From the NCBI GenBank assembly GCA_965206355.1, contig OZ242212.1, forward strand, positions 496,001-560,000: a stretch of 64,000 bases of DNA. The letters run 5' to 3'. Positions 26,988-36,228 of this stretch are shown piece after piece. Made by a program: the position numbers and the translations under genes. Under the pieces are notes generated by a model. That model searched no databases and was not told the DNA's origin. It saw only the letters and a list, made by a program, of their open reading frames with translations. The stretch comes from Spongiihabitans sp965206355 (GTDB taxonomy: Bacteria; Pseudomonadota; Gammaproteobacteria; Arenicellales; Poriferihabitantaceae). Every line of letters starts with the position of its first letter. Positions within the stretch are counted from its first letter, which is position 1.

Positions 26988-27362
26988 TTAGCGGCAGGAT
27001 TTAGCGGTCGTTTTCAAAACGTATGCGGTGGCACAATACGGACAAAGCGCCTGCCCACTGTCCTCAATAGCAAGATACACTTTAGGATGTGAATCCCACA
27101 AACGTTTACCCTGCATCGGGCAATGCAACGGCAAATCATCCACGGTGACTTCGACCTGTTGATGGGCATTTGGCGTATCGGTGTCGGCAGCAAGCGACTG
27201 TTGATGAGCATTTGGCGTATCGGTGTCGGCAGCAAGCGACTGTTGATGAGCATTTGGCGTATCGGTGTCGGCAGCAAGCGACTGTTGATGGGTCTTTGGT
27301 GTATCAGTATCCGCAGCAACCGCAAAGGTTTCGGGTAGTTCGGGTTGTTTATTATCAGACAT
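26988..27362 (-). CDS. zf-CHCC zinc-finger protein with N-terminal 14-residue repeats
   Basis: 124 residues. The C-terminal 50 (LPLHCPMQGKRLWDSHPKVY then LAIEDSGQALCPYCATAYVL) are a complete zf-CHCC domain, the family of small zinc proteins related to complex I subunit NDUFS6 and usually found beside ilvE. The N-terminal part is unusual: four tandem copies of about 14 residues (SLAADTDTPNAHQQ), acidic and presumably disordered. It overlaps the end of ilvE by 8 bases, so the pair is translationally coupled. Confidence 0.88.
   Translation of the reverse strand: MSDNKQPELPETFAVAADTDTPKTHQQSLAADTDTPNAHQQSLAADTDTPNAHQQSLAADTDTPNAHQQVEVTVDDLPLHCPMQGKRLWDSHPKVYLAIEDSGQALCPYCATAYVLKTTAKSCR
27161..27325 (-). 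repeat. 42-bp coding tandem repeat (three full units plus a diverged fourth)
   Basis: Units at 27161-27202, 27203-27244 and 27245-27286 differ at one position only; 27287-27325 is a partial, diverged copy. The period is a multiple of three and encodes the 14-residue repeat, so copy-number change keeps the zinc-finger frame. Confidence 0.95.
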
Positions 27363-28275
27363 AGGTTAGCCACGCCTCATATTCGGGTATGCGCCCATGC
27401 ACGGCATCAAAAAAACGACTTTGAATTTTTTCCGTTATGGGACCTCTGCCACCATGACCAATTTGACGATTATCCAATTCTCGAATGGGGGTAACCTCAG
27501 CGGCAGTACCGGTAAAAAAGGCCTCATCACAAATATAAATCTCATCACGAGTGATGCGTTTTTCAACCAGCTCCAGACCTTCATCGGCAATAATTCTGGC
27601 TACGGTCTTACGGGTTATACCATCCAGAGCCGAAGTCAGATCTGGGGTATAGACGACATTGTCGCGGATGATAAAGACATTCTCACCACTGCCCTCCATA
27701 ACAAAACCATTGGTGTCAAGCAACAAGGCTTCATCATAGCCGGTTTCAATGGCCTCCTGAAGAGCTAACATGGAGTTAATGTAGTGACCATTCGCTTTAG
27801 CGCGACACATACTGGTATTAACGTGATGTCGGGTATAAGAAGAAACCCGAACGCGGATACCGTTGGTCAGATTCTCGTCCCCCAAATAAGAACCCCATTG
27901 CCATGCGGCAACAATAAGATGCACTTTTAAGTTATCGGCGCGGATACCCATTCCTTCCGAGCCGTAAAAGGCCATAGGACGCAGATAGCCAGCCTCCAGT
28001 TGATTTTGTCTAATGGCATCAATTTGTGCCTGAATCACGGTTTCGGCATCGTATGGGATTTTCATACCCAGAATATGCGCCGAATGAAACAGCCGATGAG
28101 TATGCGTGTTCAAGCGAAAAATAGCGGTGCCTTTTTTCGCTTTATAGGCACGCACCCCTTCAAACACCCCCATACCATAATGCAGAGTATGGGTCAAAAC
28201 GTGGACTTTGGCTTCGCGCCAAGGTAGCATTTCCCCATCCATCCATATCACACCATCACGGTCACTAAATGACAT
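27355..28275 (-). CDS. ilvE: Branched-chain amino acid aminotransferase
   Basis: 306 residues, the usual IlvE size. DRDGVIWMDGEMLPWREAKV opens the protein, and THTLHYGMGVFEGVRAYKAK is the family's first signature. The PLP Lys is in CRAKANGHYINSMLALQEAI, and GSGENVFIIRDNVVYTPDLT plus ALDGITRKTV form the class IV signature. It transaminates Leu, Ile and Val in the cytoplasm. Divergent from aroK; the 282-base intergenic region shows no gene. Confidence 0.97.
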   Translation of the reverse strand: MSFSDRDGVIWMDGEMLPWREAKVHVLTHTLHYGMGVFEGVRAYKAKKGTAIFRLNTHTHRLFHSAHILGMKIPYDAETVIQAQIDAIRQNQLEAGYLRPMAFYGSEGMGIRADNLKVHLIVAAWQWGSYLGDENLTNGIRVRVSSYTRHHVNTSMCRAKANGHYINSMLALQEAIETGYDEALLLDTNGFVMEGSGENVFIIRDNVVYTPDLTSALDGITRKTVARIIADEGLELVEKRITRDEIYICDEAFFTGTAAEVTPIRELDNRQIGHGGRGPITEKIQSRFFDAVHGRIPEYEAWLTYV

Positions 28276-28557
28276 TTAATTATCTCCAAAAATTTAATTT
28301 GCCTGATTGTACCCGACCTGATTGCGTCTGGCTTCCATTTTAACGGCTATTGTTACGAGTAATTATCCGGGCAGTTTATTGGCTTCTAACACCATTTTAG
28401 CCACTATTTTATGAAACCTGATTATTTCGGTCTGCGGGTTTTCATAAAGCAAATGCTGCATCGGCTAATAGTTGCTCAGGGTAAGCGTAATCTGCCACCC
28501 GCTGGTTTTCAATATGCTAAACTTGTGTCAGCTGCAAACATTAAAAAATTATAGAGG

Positions 28558-29115
28558 ATGTCATTGCAAGGTAACATCTATTTGGTCGGGTTGATGGGGG
28601 CAGGAAAGAGTACGGTGGGTCGAAAACTGGCGAAATTATTATTGCTGGATTTTATCGATACCGACCAACTCATTGAACAACGAACTGGGGTATCAATAAG
28701 TCATATATTTGAGATTGAAGGTGAAGTCGGTTTCAGAAATCGGGAATCAAAAATACTTTCCGGAATCAGCAACGCGCGTCAGGCGGTAATCGCAACGGGC
28801 GGTGGCATCATCTCCAGAGCAGAGAATCGGCGGATTATGCGTAAGCATGGTCAGGTCGTTTATCTGCGCGCCCCCTTGAAAATCTTGTGGCAGCGTCTGC
28901 AATATTGTCAAAACAGACCGCTGTTACGACACGCCGAACCTAAGGCGAAATTGACGCAACTTATGTTGGAGCGCGACCCGCTTTATGCCGATGAAGCTGA
29001 TATTATTGTCGAAATCGGCACGGATTCTGCCCGTAAAACGGCGACAAAGGTATATCAATTACTGACCGATGACGCTACATCAGCGTCATCAACCCAGCCA
29101 TCAACCAATCAATGA
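28558..29115 (+). CDS. aroK: Shikimate kinase
   Basis: 185 residues. IYLVGLMGAGKSTVGRKLAK is the P-loop, LDFIDTDQLIEQRTGVSISH the shikimate-binding Asp, and VIATGGGIISRAENRRIM the GGG motif; RPLL and RDPLYADEAD lid and ending are in place. It phosphorylates shikimate in aromatic amino acid synthesis. An AGAGG ribosome site precedes the ATG. It overlaps aroB by 4 bases (ATGA), the conserved aroK-aroB arrangement. Confidence 0.97.
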   Translation: MSLQGNIYLVGLMGAGKSTVGRKLAKLLLLDFIDTDQLIEQRTGVSISHIFEIEGEVGFRNRESKILSGISNARQAVIATGGGIISRAENRRIMRKHGQVVYLRAPLKILWQRLQYCQNRPLLRHAEPKAKLTQLMLERDPLYADEADIIVEIGTDSARKTATKVYQLLTDDATSASSTQPSTNQ

Positions 29116-30254
29116 AAACGACAACGAAAACGGCAATAAAAACCGTCAACATCAAGTTCGGTAAGCGCAGTTACCAGATAAAAATTGCAAATGGATTGCT
29201 GGATAATGATGAGGAATTGCTGCCTTGGATTGTCGGCAATCAGGTGTTTATCGTGACCAACGAAGTGGTGGCCCCGTTGTATCTGGAAAAAGTCAAAGCA
29301 ATGCTGTCGGGAAAAAGCATTGAACAAATCATTTTAGCCGATGGTGAGCAATCAAAGACTTTGCAAACTGCCGAGCGGATATTTGACAACATGCTGGAGG
29401 TTGCGCTCGATCGTAGCGCAACGGTCATTGCGCTGGGGGGGGGTGTCATTGGAGATATGGCGGGGTTTGTGGCAGCATGTTATCAGCGGGGTATTCCTTT
29501 CATCCAAATTCCAACTACGCTATTGTCGCAGGTGGATTCTTCTGTGGGCGGTAAAACGGCAGTGAATCATGCGCGCGGCAAGAATATGATTGGTGCCTTT
29601 TATCAGCCACAGCGCGTGCTTGCCGACACCGCAACCTTAGCCACCCTAGATGCACGACAATTCTCGTCTGGCATGGCGGAAGTGATTAAATACGGTATGA
29701 TCAACGATGCCGGATTTTTCCAGTGGCTCGAACAAAATATTGATGCGGTCATGCAAAAAAACCAGCATGCGCTGGCATATATCATTGAACAATCCTGCAT
29801 CAACAAAGCGAAAATTGTTGAACAGGATGAACGGGAAAGCGGCATCAGAGCGTTGCTTAATCTCGGTCATACTTTCGGTCACGCCATAGAAACGGCGACT
29901 GCATATAGTAAATGGTTGCACGGAGAAGCCATAGCATTTGGTTTGGTCATGGCAGCTTCAATGTCTAGGGAGCAGGGCTGGCTTGACGAGCAAGCGTTGC
30001 AACGCGTGATAGCCTTGTTAGCGAAAGCGAAATTACCAGTTGAACCTGTGGCGGATGTCTCCCCGCATCAACTCAAGTCATTAATGCAGCTGGACAAAAA
30101 AGTACAGGCAGGCAGAGTACGTCTGGTGCTACTCAAATCCATCGGCGAGGCATTTATCAGTAGCGACTACGATGAATCCGCACTCAATACCACACTACAA
30201 CACTATGCGACTGGATCAGGGTTGGATGGCAATACCAACCACCTCACAGAATGA
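29112..30254 (+). CDS. aroB: 3-dehydroquinate synthase
   Basis: 380 residues. VIALGGGVIGDMAGFVAACY is the NAD-binding glycine motif, IPTTLLSQVDSSVGGKTAVN the substrate site, and LNLGHTFGHAIETATAYSKW the zinc-ligand region. It converts DAHP to 3-dehydroquinate. A MITE has inserted exactly at the stop codon: the TGA is formed from the last T of the AGAAT target plus GA of the element, while the pre-insertion sequence would have read GAA TAA, so the protein end is unchanged. Confidence 0.97.
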   Translation: MKTTTKTAIKTVNIKFGKRSYQIKIANGLLDNDEELLPWIVGNQVFIVTNEVVAPLYLEKVKAMLSGKSIEQIILADGEQSKTLQTAERIFDNMLEVALDRSATVIALGGGVIGDMAGFVAACYQRGIPFIQIPTTLLSQVDSSVGGKTAVNHARGKNMIGAFYQPQRVLADTATLATLDARQFSSGMAEVIKYGMINDAGFFQWLEQNIDAVMQKNQHALAYIIEQSCINKAKIVEQDERESGIRALLNLGHTFGHAIETATAYSKWLHGEAIAFGLVMAASMSREQGWLDEQALQRVIALLAKAKLPVEPVADVSPHQLKSLMQLDKKVQAGRVRLVLLKSIGEAFISSDYDESALNTTLQHYATGSGLDGNTNHLTE

Positions 30255-30392
30255 GACCTTTGCACGGAAGATGATTTCGCCTTTCAGGTAAGGCAAAAAC
30301 GCACGGAATGAGGGAGTTTATGCTTATAAATGACCGATTGAGTACGATTTTAACGTAGCATGGAGGTGAAATGGTTTTCGTGCAAAGGTTTC
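30253..30392 (+). mobile_element. MITE copy 6 (140 bp, perfect target duplication)
   Basis: One base longer than standard because of an extra C in the CGCCTTTCAGG segment. The right end has GGTTTC instead of GGTCTC. AGAAT flanks it on both sides. It supplies two bases of the aroB stop. The long frame is interrupted by a TAG. Confidence 0.92.
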
Positions 30393-30690
30393 AGAATAAT
30401 AGCCAACGATTACATTGAGTACATTGATGATGACCACAAGGCACCAGCCAGATATTTTTCAGAATATCTCCGGTTGCTTTTTTAAGAGCATGGTTTTTAC
30501 TTTTTGACAAGCCTTTTTCCTGATAGGTAAAAATATTTTCAGCATCGTGTTGCGAATTACTTTTTGTGCTCACTGTATGACCGGATAATCTACAAAGGGC
30601 GGCTGATATTTTCTCTTGAAAAACTGCTCTTCCATGATTGGGATTAGGTACTGTAACTGCATAATCGAGCTGCCGGATTTTGCCTTGCAT
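30393..30690 (-). pseudogene. Truncated family-2 glycosyltransferase
   Basis: The frame starts at ATG 30690, sharing a base with the stop of the sulfotransferase gene. FTYQEKGLSKSKNHALKKAT followed by GDIL is the family-2 motif that normally continues into LIADDD; here the protein diverges right after GDIL into about 22 unrelated residues and stops next to the MITE. The catalytic part is therefore missing, either by a frameshift with later deletion or by loss linked to the MITE insertion. In its intact form it probably worked with the sulfotransferase on a surface glycan. Confidence 0.7.
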
Positions 30691-31409
30691 TAATACTGGT
30701 ATGAGAAAATAGTTATATCTTTACGATACATTGTAGCGACCTTTTGTACTAGATCAGGGGAGTAATATTGTTTGTAATCGAATCGATTTTTTGTTGCGTT
30801 TTCATGCCCTATGGTTATCGAATCTGGCTCAATCCCAATGTGTTGCATAACTTGCGTTAGGTGCTCATCAAAATTCTCAACCCTGCCGATATAATCAATG
30901 TTATTCAGATCAATCGATTTTGATTGAAGGCGTATATGTTCATTACAGGTGCCCAAATTTTGGCGAGCAACAAAATCAATAAAATTTTCGAGTTGCTGCA
31001 TTTGTAACAGTTCATCAGCAGGAAATGCAAAATGATTATGCTTAACCACTTTATCTAACCAACAAGAAATCAGTCGATCCCATGGGTTTCTCACAAACGA
31101 GAACTTAAAATATTCCGAGTACAGGTTTACCGGGTAATGGCATGAATATGGATGGTCCGCATCCAGGTTTATATTCGCCTGTTTGAATATATCTAATATT
31201 GTCCTGCTTGCCGCTTTGGCAATCCGAAACCATACGAACTTATGTGCATGACATAGTGTAATATCATATCGTCCAACAGAAGGTAGATAGGGTATGGTGG
31301 AGATACCACCTACAATAATCCGGCTTATGTTTTGATACAACAGACTTGGAAAAGTTAAGTAAGTTGATCGTTCATACTTATTTTTTATCATGTTTTTGGT
31401 TTTTATCAT
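30690..31409 (-). CDS. Sulfotransferase family 2 protein
   Basis: 239 residues. FVWFRIAKAASRTILDIFKQ matches the 5'-phosphosulfate-binding loop and FSFVRNPWDRLISCWLDKVV the 3'-phosphate-binding motif of PAPS-dependent sulfotransferases. The middle part with NEHIRLQSKSIDLNNIDYIG is typical of carbohydrate sulfotransferases (Sulfotransfer_2). Only a weak N-terminal hydrophobic stretch is present. The acceptor is probably a surface polysaccharide sugar (inference from family). Lower GC than neighbours, suggesting transfer. Confidence 0.82.
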   Translation of the reverse strand: MIKTKNMIKNKYERSTYLTFPSLLYQNISRIIVGGISTIPYLPSVGRYDITLCHAHKFVWFRIAKAASRTILDIFKQANINLDADHPYSCHYPVNLYSEYFKFSFVRNPWDRLISCWLDKVVKHNHFAFPADELLQMQQLENFIDFVARQNLGTCNEHIRLQSKSIDLNNIDYIGRVENFDEHLTQVMQHIGIEPDSITIGHENATKNRFDYKQYYSPDLVQKVATMYRKDITIFSYQY

Positions 31410-31512
31410 AATACAAGTGCCATTAATAGTGGCTTTTCTAAAACGTGCGGCTCAATTATGTGTGGCAATATTGAAACGGAGGTGTCACCATAATGGATTT
31501 TCACACTGATAG

Positions 31513-33150
31513 TTACGCTTTCGCTCTGGATGTTTTCGCCAATAATAACATTAACAAACCGCTTGCAAACGACAACCAGCCGATTAACGGCATGGATGAA
31601 AGCGGTTGCCGTTCAGGCAGAGCAATGAAAGCACTGATGAGTAAGCCAACGCCAAGCACTATTTTAATTGTTTTGCTATACTGATATGCCATTTGATGGC
31701 GTAGCTTTTCAATCTCCTGATCATGAGTGTGTATTATCATTTCATCATTTTTTAATCTGTACATAAGCTGATGCGCTAATCCTGGCAACTCGGGTGCTAG
31801 CGTAAAAAGATTCGGCAATTCACGCTTGATTGTTTTTATTGCTGCCCGCAGTCCAATTTGCTCGTTCATCCATTTCTCCAGAAAGGGTTTTGCTGTCTGC
31901 CACAGATCCAGTTGCGGATAAAGTTGCCGACCCAAGCCTTCGATGTTGAGAATGGTCTTTTGTAGTAATACCAACTGTGGCTGTACTGGCATATTAAATC
32001 GCCGCGCAACACGAAACAGATCGACCAAAAATATGCCGAATGAAATTTCGCTAATCGGGCGCGAAAATATCGGCTCGCAGACCGTTCGTATTGCGCCTTC
32101 AAAATCTTCTGCATTGGTATCTGGCGGCACCCAACCTGCCCGAATATGTGCATCAGCGACACGATGATAGTCTCGGTTAAAAAACGCCAGCAAGTTTTCT
32201 GCCAGATAACGCTTGTCGGCGCTACTCAACGTGCCCATAATACCGAAATCAACCGCCCGATATTGTCCCTCTTCGGAGACGAATATATTGCCAGGATGCA
32301 TATCGGCGTGAAAGAAACCGTCTCGAAAAGCCTGCGTGAAAAATATCTCCACGCCCGTATACGCTAACTTTCTCATATCAATTCCAGCCGCTTGCAAACG
32401 TTGCACATCGCGAATGGGAATACCGTAAACTCTTTCCATGACCAATACATTACGATTGCTATGCTGCCAATAAACTTTCGGGACATAGATTAAATCAGAG
32501 TTTTCAAAATTGACTTTTAGCTGGCTGGCACTCGCCGCCTCGCGCATCATATCTAATTCATCGTGGATAGTTTTATCGTAGTCAGACACAATTTCCTTTG
32601 GTCGCAAGCGTTTTCCTTGCGACCAATAACGATCCGCTAAATCTGCCAGAACATGCAACAATTCAATGTCTCGGTCGATAACAGCTTCAATACCGGGGCG
32701 GACAATTTTAACCACCACATCAGAACCATCGTGTAATTGTGCATAATGCACCTGAGCAACAGATGCTGAAGCCGTCGATTCTTTATCAAAATGCTTAAAG
32801 CGATTTTCCAGTTTGTCGCCATACGTCAGCTCAACAATTTCAATCGCCTGATGCCCGGGGAAAGGGGGCACCTGATCCTGAAGTTTGACCAGCGACTCGG
32901 CAATATCCGCGGGCAATAAATCCGGTCGTGTGGAAAGCACCTGCCCAAACTTAATAAAGATCGGTCCCAATTCCTGCAATGCCATGCGCAGTCGCTCTCC
33001 CCTGGGCAACTGACGTTGCCTGCGTGTCGGTATCAGCTTGAATAGAAAAGCATAAGGTCGAAATAAATGCAATGTCGACACCCATTCATCCAACCCATAA
33101 CGAATTAGGACGCGGGCAATTTTCAGCAAGTGGAAAAAGTTTTTAGTCAC
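31513..33150 (-). CDS. ubiB: Ubiquinone biosynthesis accessory kinase-like protein
   Basis: 545 residues from the GTG at 33150, almost the E. coli UbiB length. The frame is open to 33429 but that stretch overlaps ubiJ and has no family similarity, so I reject the longer start. LGPIFIKFGQVLSTRPDLLP holds the KxGQ motif, DGFFHADMHPGNIFVSEEGQ and YRAVDFGIMG the kinase-like catalytic and DFG segments. Two TM helices close the protein (IVLGVGLLISAFIAL and the GLLMLLLAKTSRAK end). Works in the inner membrane with UbiJ and UbiE. Confidence 0.95.
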   Translation of the reverse strand: MTKNFFHLLKIARVLIRYGLDEWVSTLHLFRPYAFLFKLIPTRRQRQLPRGERLRMALQELGPIFIKFGQVLSTRPDLLPADIAESLVKLQDQVPPFPGHQAIEIVELTYGDKLENRFKHFDKESTASASVAQVHYAQLHDGSDVVVKIVRPGIEAVIDRDIELLHVLADLADRYWSQGKRLRPKEIVSDYDKTIHDELDMMREAASASQLKVNFENSDLIYVPKVYWQHSNRNVLVMERVYGIPIRDVQRLQAAGIDMRKLAYTGVEIFFTQAFRDGFFHADMHPGNIFVSEEGQYRAVDFGIMGTLSSADKRYLAENLLAFFNRDYHRVADAHIRAGWVPPDTNAEDFEGAIRTVCEPIFSRPISEISFGIFLVDLFRVARRFNMPVQPQLVLLQKTILNIEGLGRQLYPQLDLWQTAKPFLEKWMNEQIGLRAAIKTIKRELPNLFTLAPELPGLAHQLMYRLKNDEMIIHTHDQEIEKLRHQMAYQYSKTIKIVLGVGLLISAFIALPERQPLSSMPLIGWLSFASGLLMLLLAKTSRAKA

Positions 33151-33178
33151 GAAATGGCTTGGAATGGAGCGGTATTTG

Positions 33179-33799
33179 TTAGGGCTTATCGGTATTGTCG
33201 GAGCGATTTTTCTGCAACCGCGATATTCTTTGTTGTAGACGATCGGTGTCAACACGTAACTTATCAACCGAATCCTGAAATCGTTGCATCGCCGGATTGG
33301 TAACCAATACGCGCTTTTCTTCCTGCAGAAATTCTCCGACATTAATTCGAGATAAGTGCAGCGACTGCGCAACCCAGTCGCCGAAATGTCGGGCGACATT
33401 GCCGGCTTTGCGCGCGGGCGTATCGCCAATATATCTGGATAATAATTCTTCCCAATCTATATCCAACTGCGATAATATCTTCTGAAAGGCTTGTCCGCTC
33501 TCAGCATCGCCTTGCATTTTCACTTGTCCATCAGAGAGCACACCGCTGTCTATTCCAGCGCCACCCAGTTTGGCAAAGGCCATCACTGAACCGCTTAAAG
33601 TCACATTCGGCTCACCCTCGCAGTGCTGATTTATTTTCAAGCCCGCCTTTGACGGAATCAGATACAAGGTTATTTTCGGGGCAGTGATTTCAAGACAAAG
33701 CACCTTGCCTTCAAGGGTGGCGAGCTTTTCTCTGCCATCAGGATCAACACTCAAAAGCACTTCGGAAGTTCGGTTCAGAAAATCGAAAAACACGCTCAT
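33179..33799 (-). CDS. ubiJ: Ubiquinone biosynthesis accessory factor UbiJ (SCP2 domain)
   Basis: 206 residues. An N-terminal SCP2-like lipid-binding domain (LCLEITAPKITLYLIPSKAG, ending near DGQVKMQGDAESGQAFQKIL) is followed by a C-terminal coiled coil rich in Gln, Arg and Asp (SVDKLRVDTDRLQQRISRLQ). It scaffolds the soluble ubiquinone-synthesis complex. It lies between ubiE and ubiB, the conserved gammaproteobacterial order. Confidence 0.93.
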   Translation of the reverse strand: MSVFFDFLNRTSEVLLSVDPDGREKLATLEGKVLCLEITAPKITLYLIPSKAGLKINQHCEGEPNVTLSGSVMAFAKLGGAGIDSGVLSDGQVKMQGDAESGQAFQKILSQLDIDWEELLSRYIGDTPARKAGNVARHFGDWVAQSLHLSRINVGEFLQEEKRVLVTNPAMQRFQDSVDKLRVDTDRLQQRISRLQKNRSDNTDKP

Positions 33800-33846
33800 T
33801 ATCGAAACCTGCTGGCGGATAAGTGTTAAAAACCTGAAACCCTGAG

Positions 33847-34632
33847 CTAAAATTTGAAGCCCAAATGCAGCGCGACGATTCCAGCACTGATATTGTGATA
33901 TTTGACTTCGTCAAAACCCGCATCAAGCATCATTTTCCGCAATGTTTCCTGATCGGGGTGTTTGCGTATGGATTCAACCAGATATTTATAGCTCGCTTCG
34001 TCATGGGCTATCCATTTTCCGATTTTGGGTATGGCATTGAACGAATAGAAATCATACAGCTTGCCCAAAATTGGCACGGTGGGGGTGGAAAATTCGAGAA
34101 CCAGCATACGCCCTCCCGGTTTTAGAACACGATACATAGATGCCAATGCGTTGTCCTTGCGTGTAACATTGCGTAAACCGAATGCAATAGCAACGCAATC
34201 AAATTGCGCTTCTTCAAAGCCGAGATTTTCCGCATCGGCAACAGCATATTCGATATTGCCGAGCAAACCAGCGTCAATCATTTTGGCTTTGCCCTGAGCA
34301 AGCATATCAGCATTGATGTCGGTCAGCACGACTTTTCCAGTGTCACCAACTTGCCGGGCAAAGTGGCGTGCTAAATCACCGCTACCACCAGCAACATCCA
34401 ACACCTGATGCCCCGCCCTCAATCCGCTTTGCGATACCGCAAAGCGCTTCCACAAACGATGTACCCCGAATGACATAAGATCATTCATGGTGTCGTATTT
34501 CGTAGCCACCGAGCTGAAAACACTGCCGACAAGTTTTGCTTTTTCTGATTCATCAACAGTGCGATAACCAAAATCGGTCTGCTTTTGACCATCGCCATGT
34601 GCCGGTGCACTATCTGCATAATCGTTACTCAT
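33847..34632 (-). CDS. ubiE: Ubiquinone/menaquinone methyltransferase
   Basis: 261 residues. FGYRTVDESEKAKLVGSVFS and KYDTMNDLMSFGVHRLWKRF begin the UbiE family; HQVLDVAGGSGDLARHFARQ is SAM motif I, and CVAIAFGLRNVTRKDNALAS plus RVLKPGGRMLVLEFS follow. It C-methylates the quinone ring. First of the ubiE-ubiJ-ubiB block. Confidence 0.97.
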   Translation of the reverse strand: MSNDYADSAPAHGDGQKQTDFGYRTVDESEKAKLVGSVFSSVATKYDTMNDLMSFGVHRLWKRFAVSQSGLRAGHQVLDVAGGSGDLARHFARQVGDTGKVVLTDINADMLAQGKAKMIDAGLLGNIEYAVADAENLGFEEAQFDCVAIAFGLRNVTRKDNALASMYRVLKPGGRMLVLEFSTPTVPILGKLYDFYSFNAIPKIGKWIAHDEASYKYLVESIRKHPDQETLRKMMLDAGFDEVKYHNISAGIVALHLGFKF

Positions 34633-34662
34633 ATCATTCGTTCAAGCCGCTGAATTCCCTGA

Positions 34663-35037
34663 TCAACCGTCCACTTTTCTAATCGCGCCCGCTTGTTCCA
34701 AACGTGCAAGGTAGTGCGCCCAATTTTCTTTGTGTTCTTTACCGAGCTGATATAACCTCTCCCATGAATAAATGCCGCTGTCATGACCATCGTCAAAAAT
34801 CGGCTTGATGGCATAATTGCCAACAGGCGTAATTTTATCAATATTGACGTTCTCCTTGCCGATTTGCAACACCTCCTGTCCTGGCGCATGCCCCTGAACT
34901 TCTGCCGAAGGTGAATGCACTCTCAAGTATTCGCAACTCAATTCAAACGACTCCTCTGCAAAAGTTACCGTCAGCATTTTGGAACGGCGGTTCAAATTTA
35001 TTTCGATGGGAACATGTTTGCTCATGCTGTTACTCAC
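34663..35037 (-). CDS. DUF971 protein (GBBH-like N-terminal domain)
   Basis: 124 residues. SKMLTVTFAEESFELSCEYL then RVHSPSAEVQGH is the DUF971/gamma-butyrobetaine hydroxylase-like start; VGNYAIKPIFDDGHDSGIYS and WERLYQLG complete it. In the related hydroxylase the domain binds zinc; here the ligands are reduced. Commonly encoded just upstream of ubiE, as here (30 bp). Function unknown, possibly linked to Fe-S cluster handling. Confidence 0.88.
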   Translation of the reverse strand: MSNSMSKHVPIEINLNRRSKMLTVTFAEESFELSCEYLRVHSPSAEVQGHAPGQEVLQIGKENVNIDKITPVGNYAIKPIFDDGHDSGIYSWERLYQLGKEHKENWAHYLARLEQAGAIRKVDG

Positions 35038-35171
35038 AAAAGATACGATAACCCCTATTTTACGCGGATACCTATTAAAAATCTGGGCACAAATGCCAGT
35101 CGCCTGCCAGTAAATATCGTTGAACGCAAAAGTACGATAGTAGCAGATACGCCGAATAAATCAGAAATTGC

Positions 35172-36188
35172 TCACTCGCCAGACTGTAACCAAGTGGCAA
35201 TCTGCTCGGCATAATAGGTCAAAATCCCATCACAACCTGCGCGTTTGAATCCTGCCATCGCCTCCATTACCACCGCTTTTTCGTTAAGCCAGCCCCGCTC
35301 ACTGGCGGCCTTGAACATCGCGTATTCGCCACTGACCTGATAAGCAAAAGTCGGCATGGCAAATCTTTGCTTAACCCGCAATATCACGTCCAGATAAGGC
35401 AACCCCGGTTTAATCATAATCATATCCGCACCTTCAGCAATATCCAAAGCGACTTCCCGCAACGCCTCATCCACATTTGCCGGATCCATCTGATAACTGT
35501 ATTTATTGCCGCCTGCCAGATTGTCCGAAGAGCCGACAGCATGTCGAAATGGCGCATAATAACTCGACGCATATTTTGCCGCATAAGCAAGAATCCGGGT
35601 ATGGGTAAAGCCATTCTCTTCCAGAGCATGACGAATTGCCCCGATTCTTCCATCCATCATATCCGAAGGTGCGACCACATCTGCACCAGCATCGGCATGG
35701 GAAAGTGCCTGCTTAATCAGCGTGGCTACGGTCTGATCATTAGCGACATAGCCGGAATCATCAATCAGTCCATCCTGACCATGACAGGTATAAGCATCCA
35801 AAGCGACATCCGTAATCACACCCAACTCTGGAACTGCGGTTTTTATAGCTTTAATGGTTCGCTGCACCAGTCCTTCCGCATTCCAGACTTCCTCGGCGGA
35901 TTCTGACTTTTGTTGCGCTGGAATGACCGGGAAAAGCACCACCGCTGGGAGTCCCAATTGCTGGTAGATTCTGCATTTATCAACCAACACATCCATCGAC
36001 ATCCTTGAAACCCCGGGCATAGCAGGCACAGGCTCGGTTGTAGCGCTACCCTCCATAACAAACATCGGCTGTATCAAATCGCTCGTGGTTAAAACCGATT
36101 CGCGCATCAACCGCCGACTAAATTCGTCCCGGCGCATCCGCCGCAAACGCGACGACGGAAATCCCCCTTGCTGCGGGTAATCAAGCAT
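35172..36188 (-). CDS. hemB: Delta-aminolevulinic acid dehydratase (porphobilinogen synthase)
   Basis: 338 residues from ATG 36188; a longer frame to 36278 runs into adk and is rejected. RLRRMRRDEFSRRLMRESVL opens the family, YTCHGQDGLIDDSGYVAN lacks the three-Cys zinc site (magnesium-type). RILAYAAKYASSYYAPFR and GADMIMIKPGLPYLDVILRV carry the two active-site Lys. It condenses two aminolevulinates in haem and cobalamin synthesis. Located 40 bp after adk. Confidence 0.96.
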   Translation of the reverse strand: MLDYPQQGGFPSSRLRRMRRDEFSRRLMRESVLTTSDLIQPMFVMEGSATTEPVPAMPGVSRMSMDVLVDKCRIYQQLGLPAVVLFPVIPAQQKSESAEEVWNAEGLVQRTIKAIKTAVPELGVITDVALDAYTCHGQDGLIDDSGYVANDQTVATLIKQALSHADAGADVVAPSDMMDGRIGAIRHALEENGFTHTRILAYAAKYASSYYAPFRHAVGSSDNLAGGNKYSYQMDPANVDEALREVALDIAEGADMIMIKPGLPYLDVILRVKQRFAMPTFAYQVSGEYAMFKAASERGWLNEKAVVMEAMAGFKRAGCDGILTYYAEQIATWLQSGE

Positions 36189-36228
36189 TTTGTTATCTGG
36201 TGATCCGCTTGCCCGACTGATTAGCAGG

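Noticed and set aside
27161..27325. Regular 42-bp repeats as a CRISPR array
   Set aside because: The repeats are contiguous with no spacers and encode a continuous peptide repeat in the zinc-finger gene.
33151..33429. N-terminal extension of ubiB
   Set aside because: It overlaps ubiJ on the same strand, shows no UbiB similarity, and the GTG at 33150 gives the normal family length.
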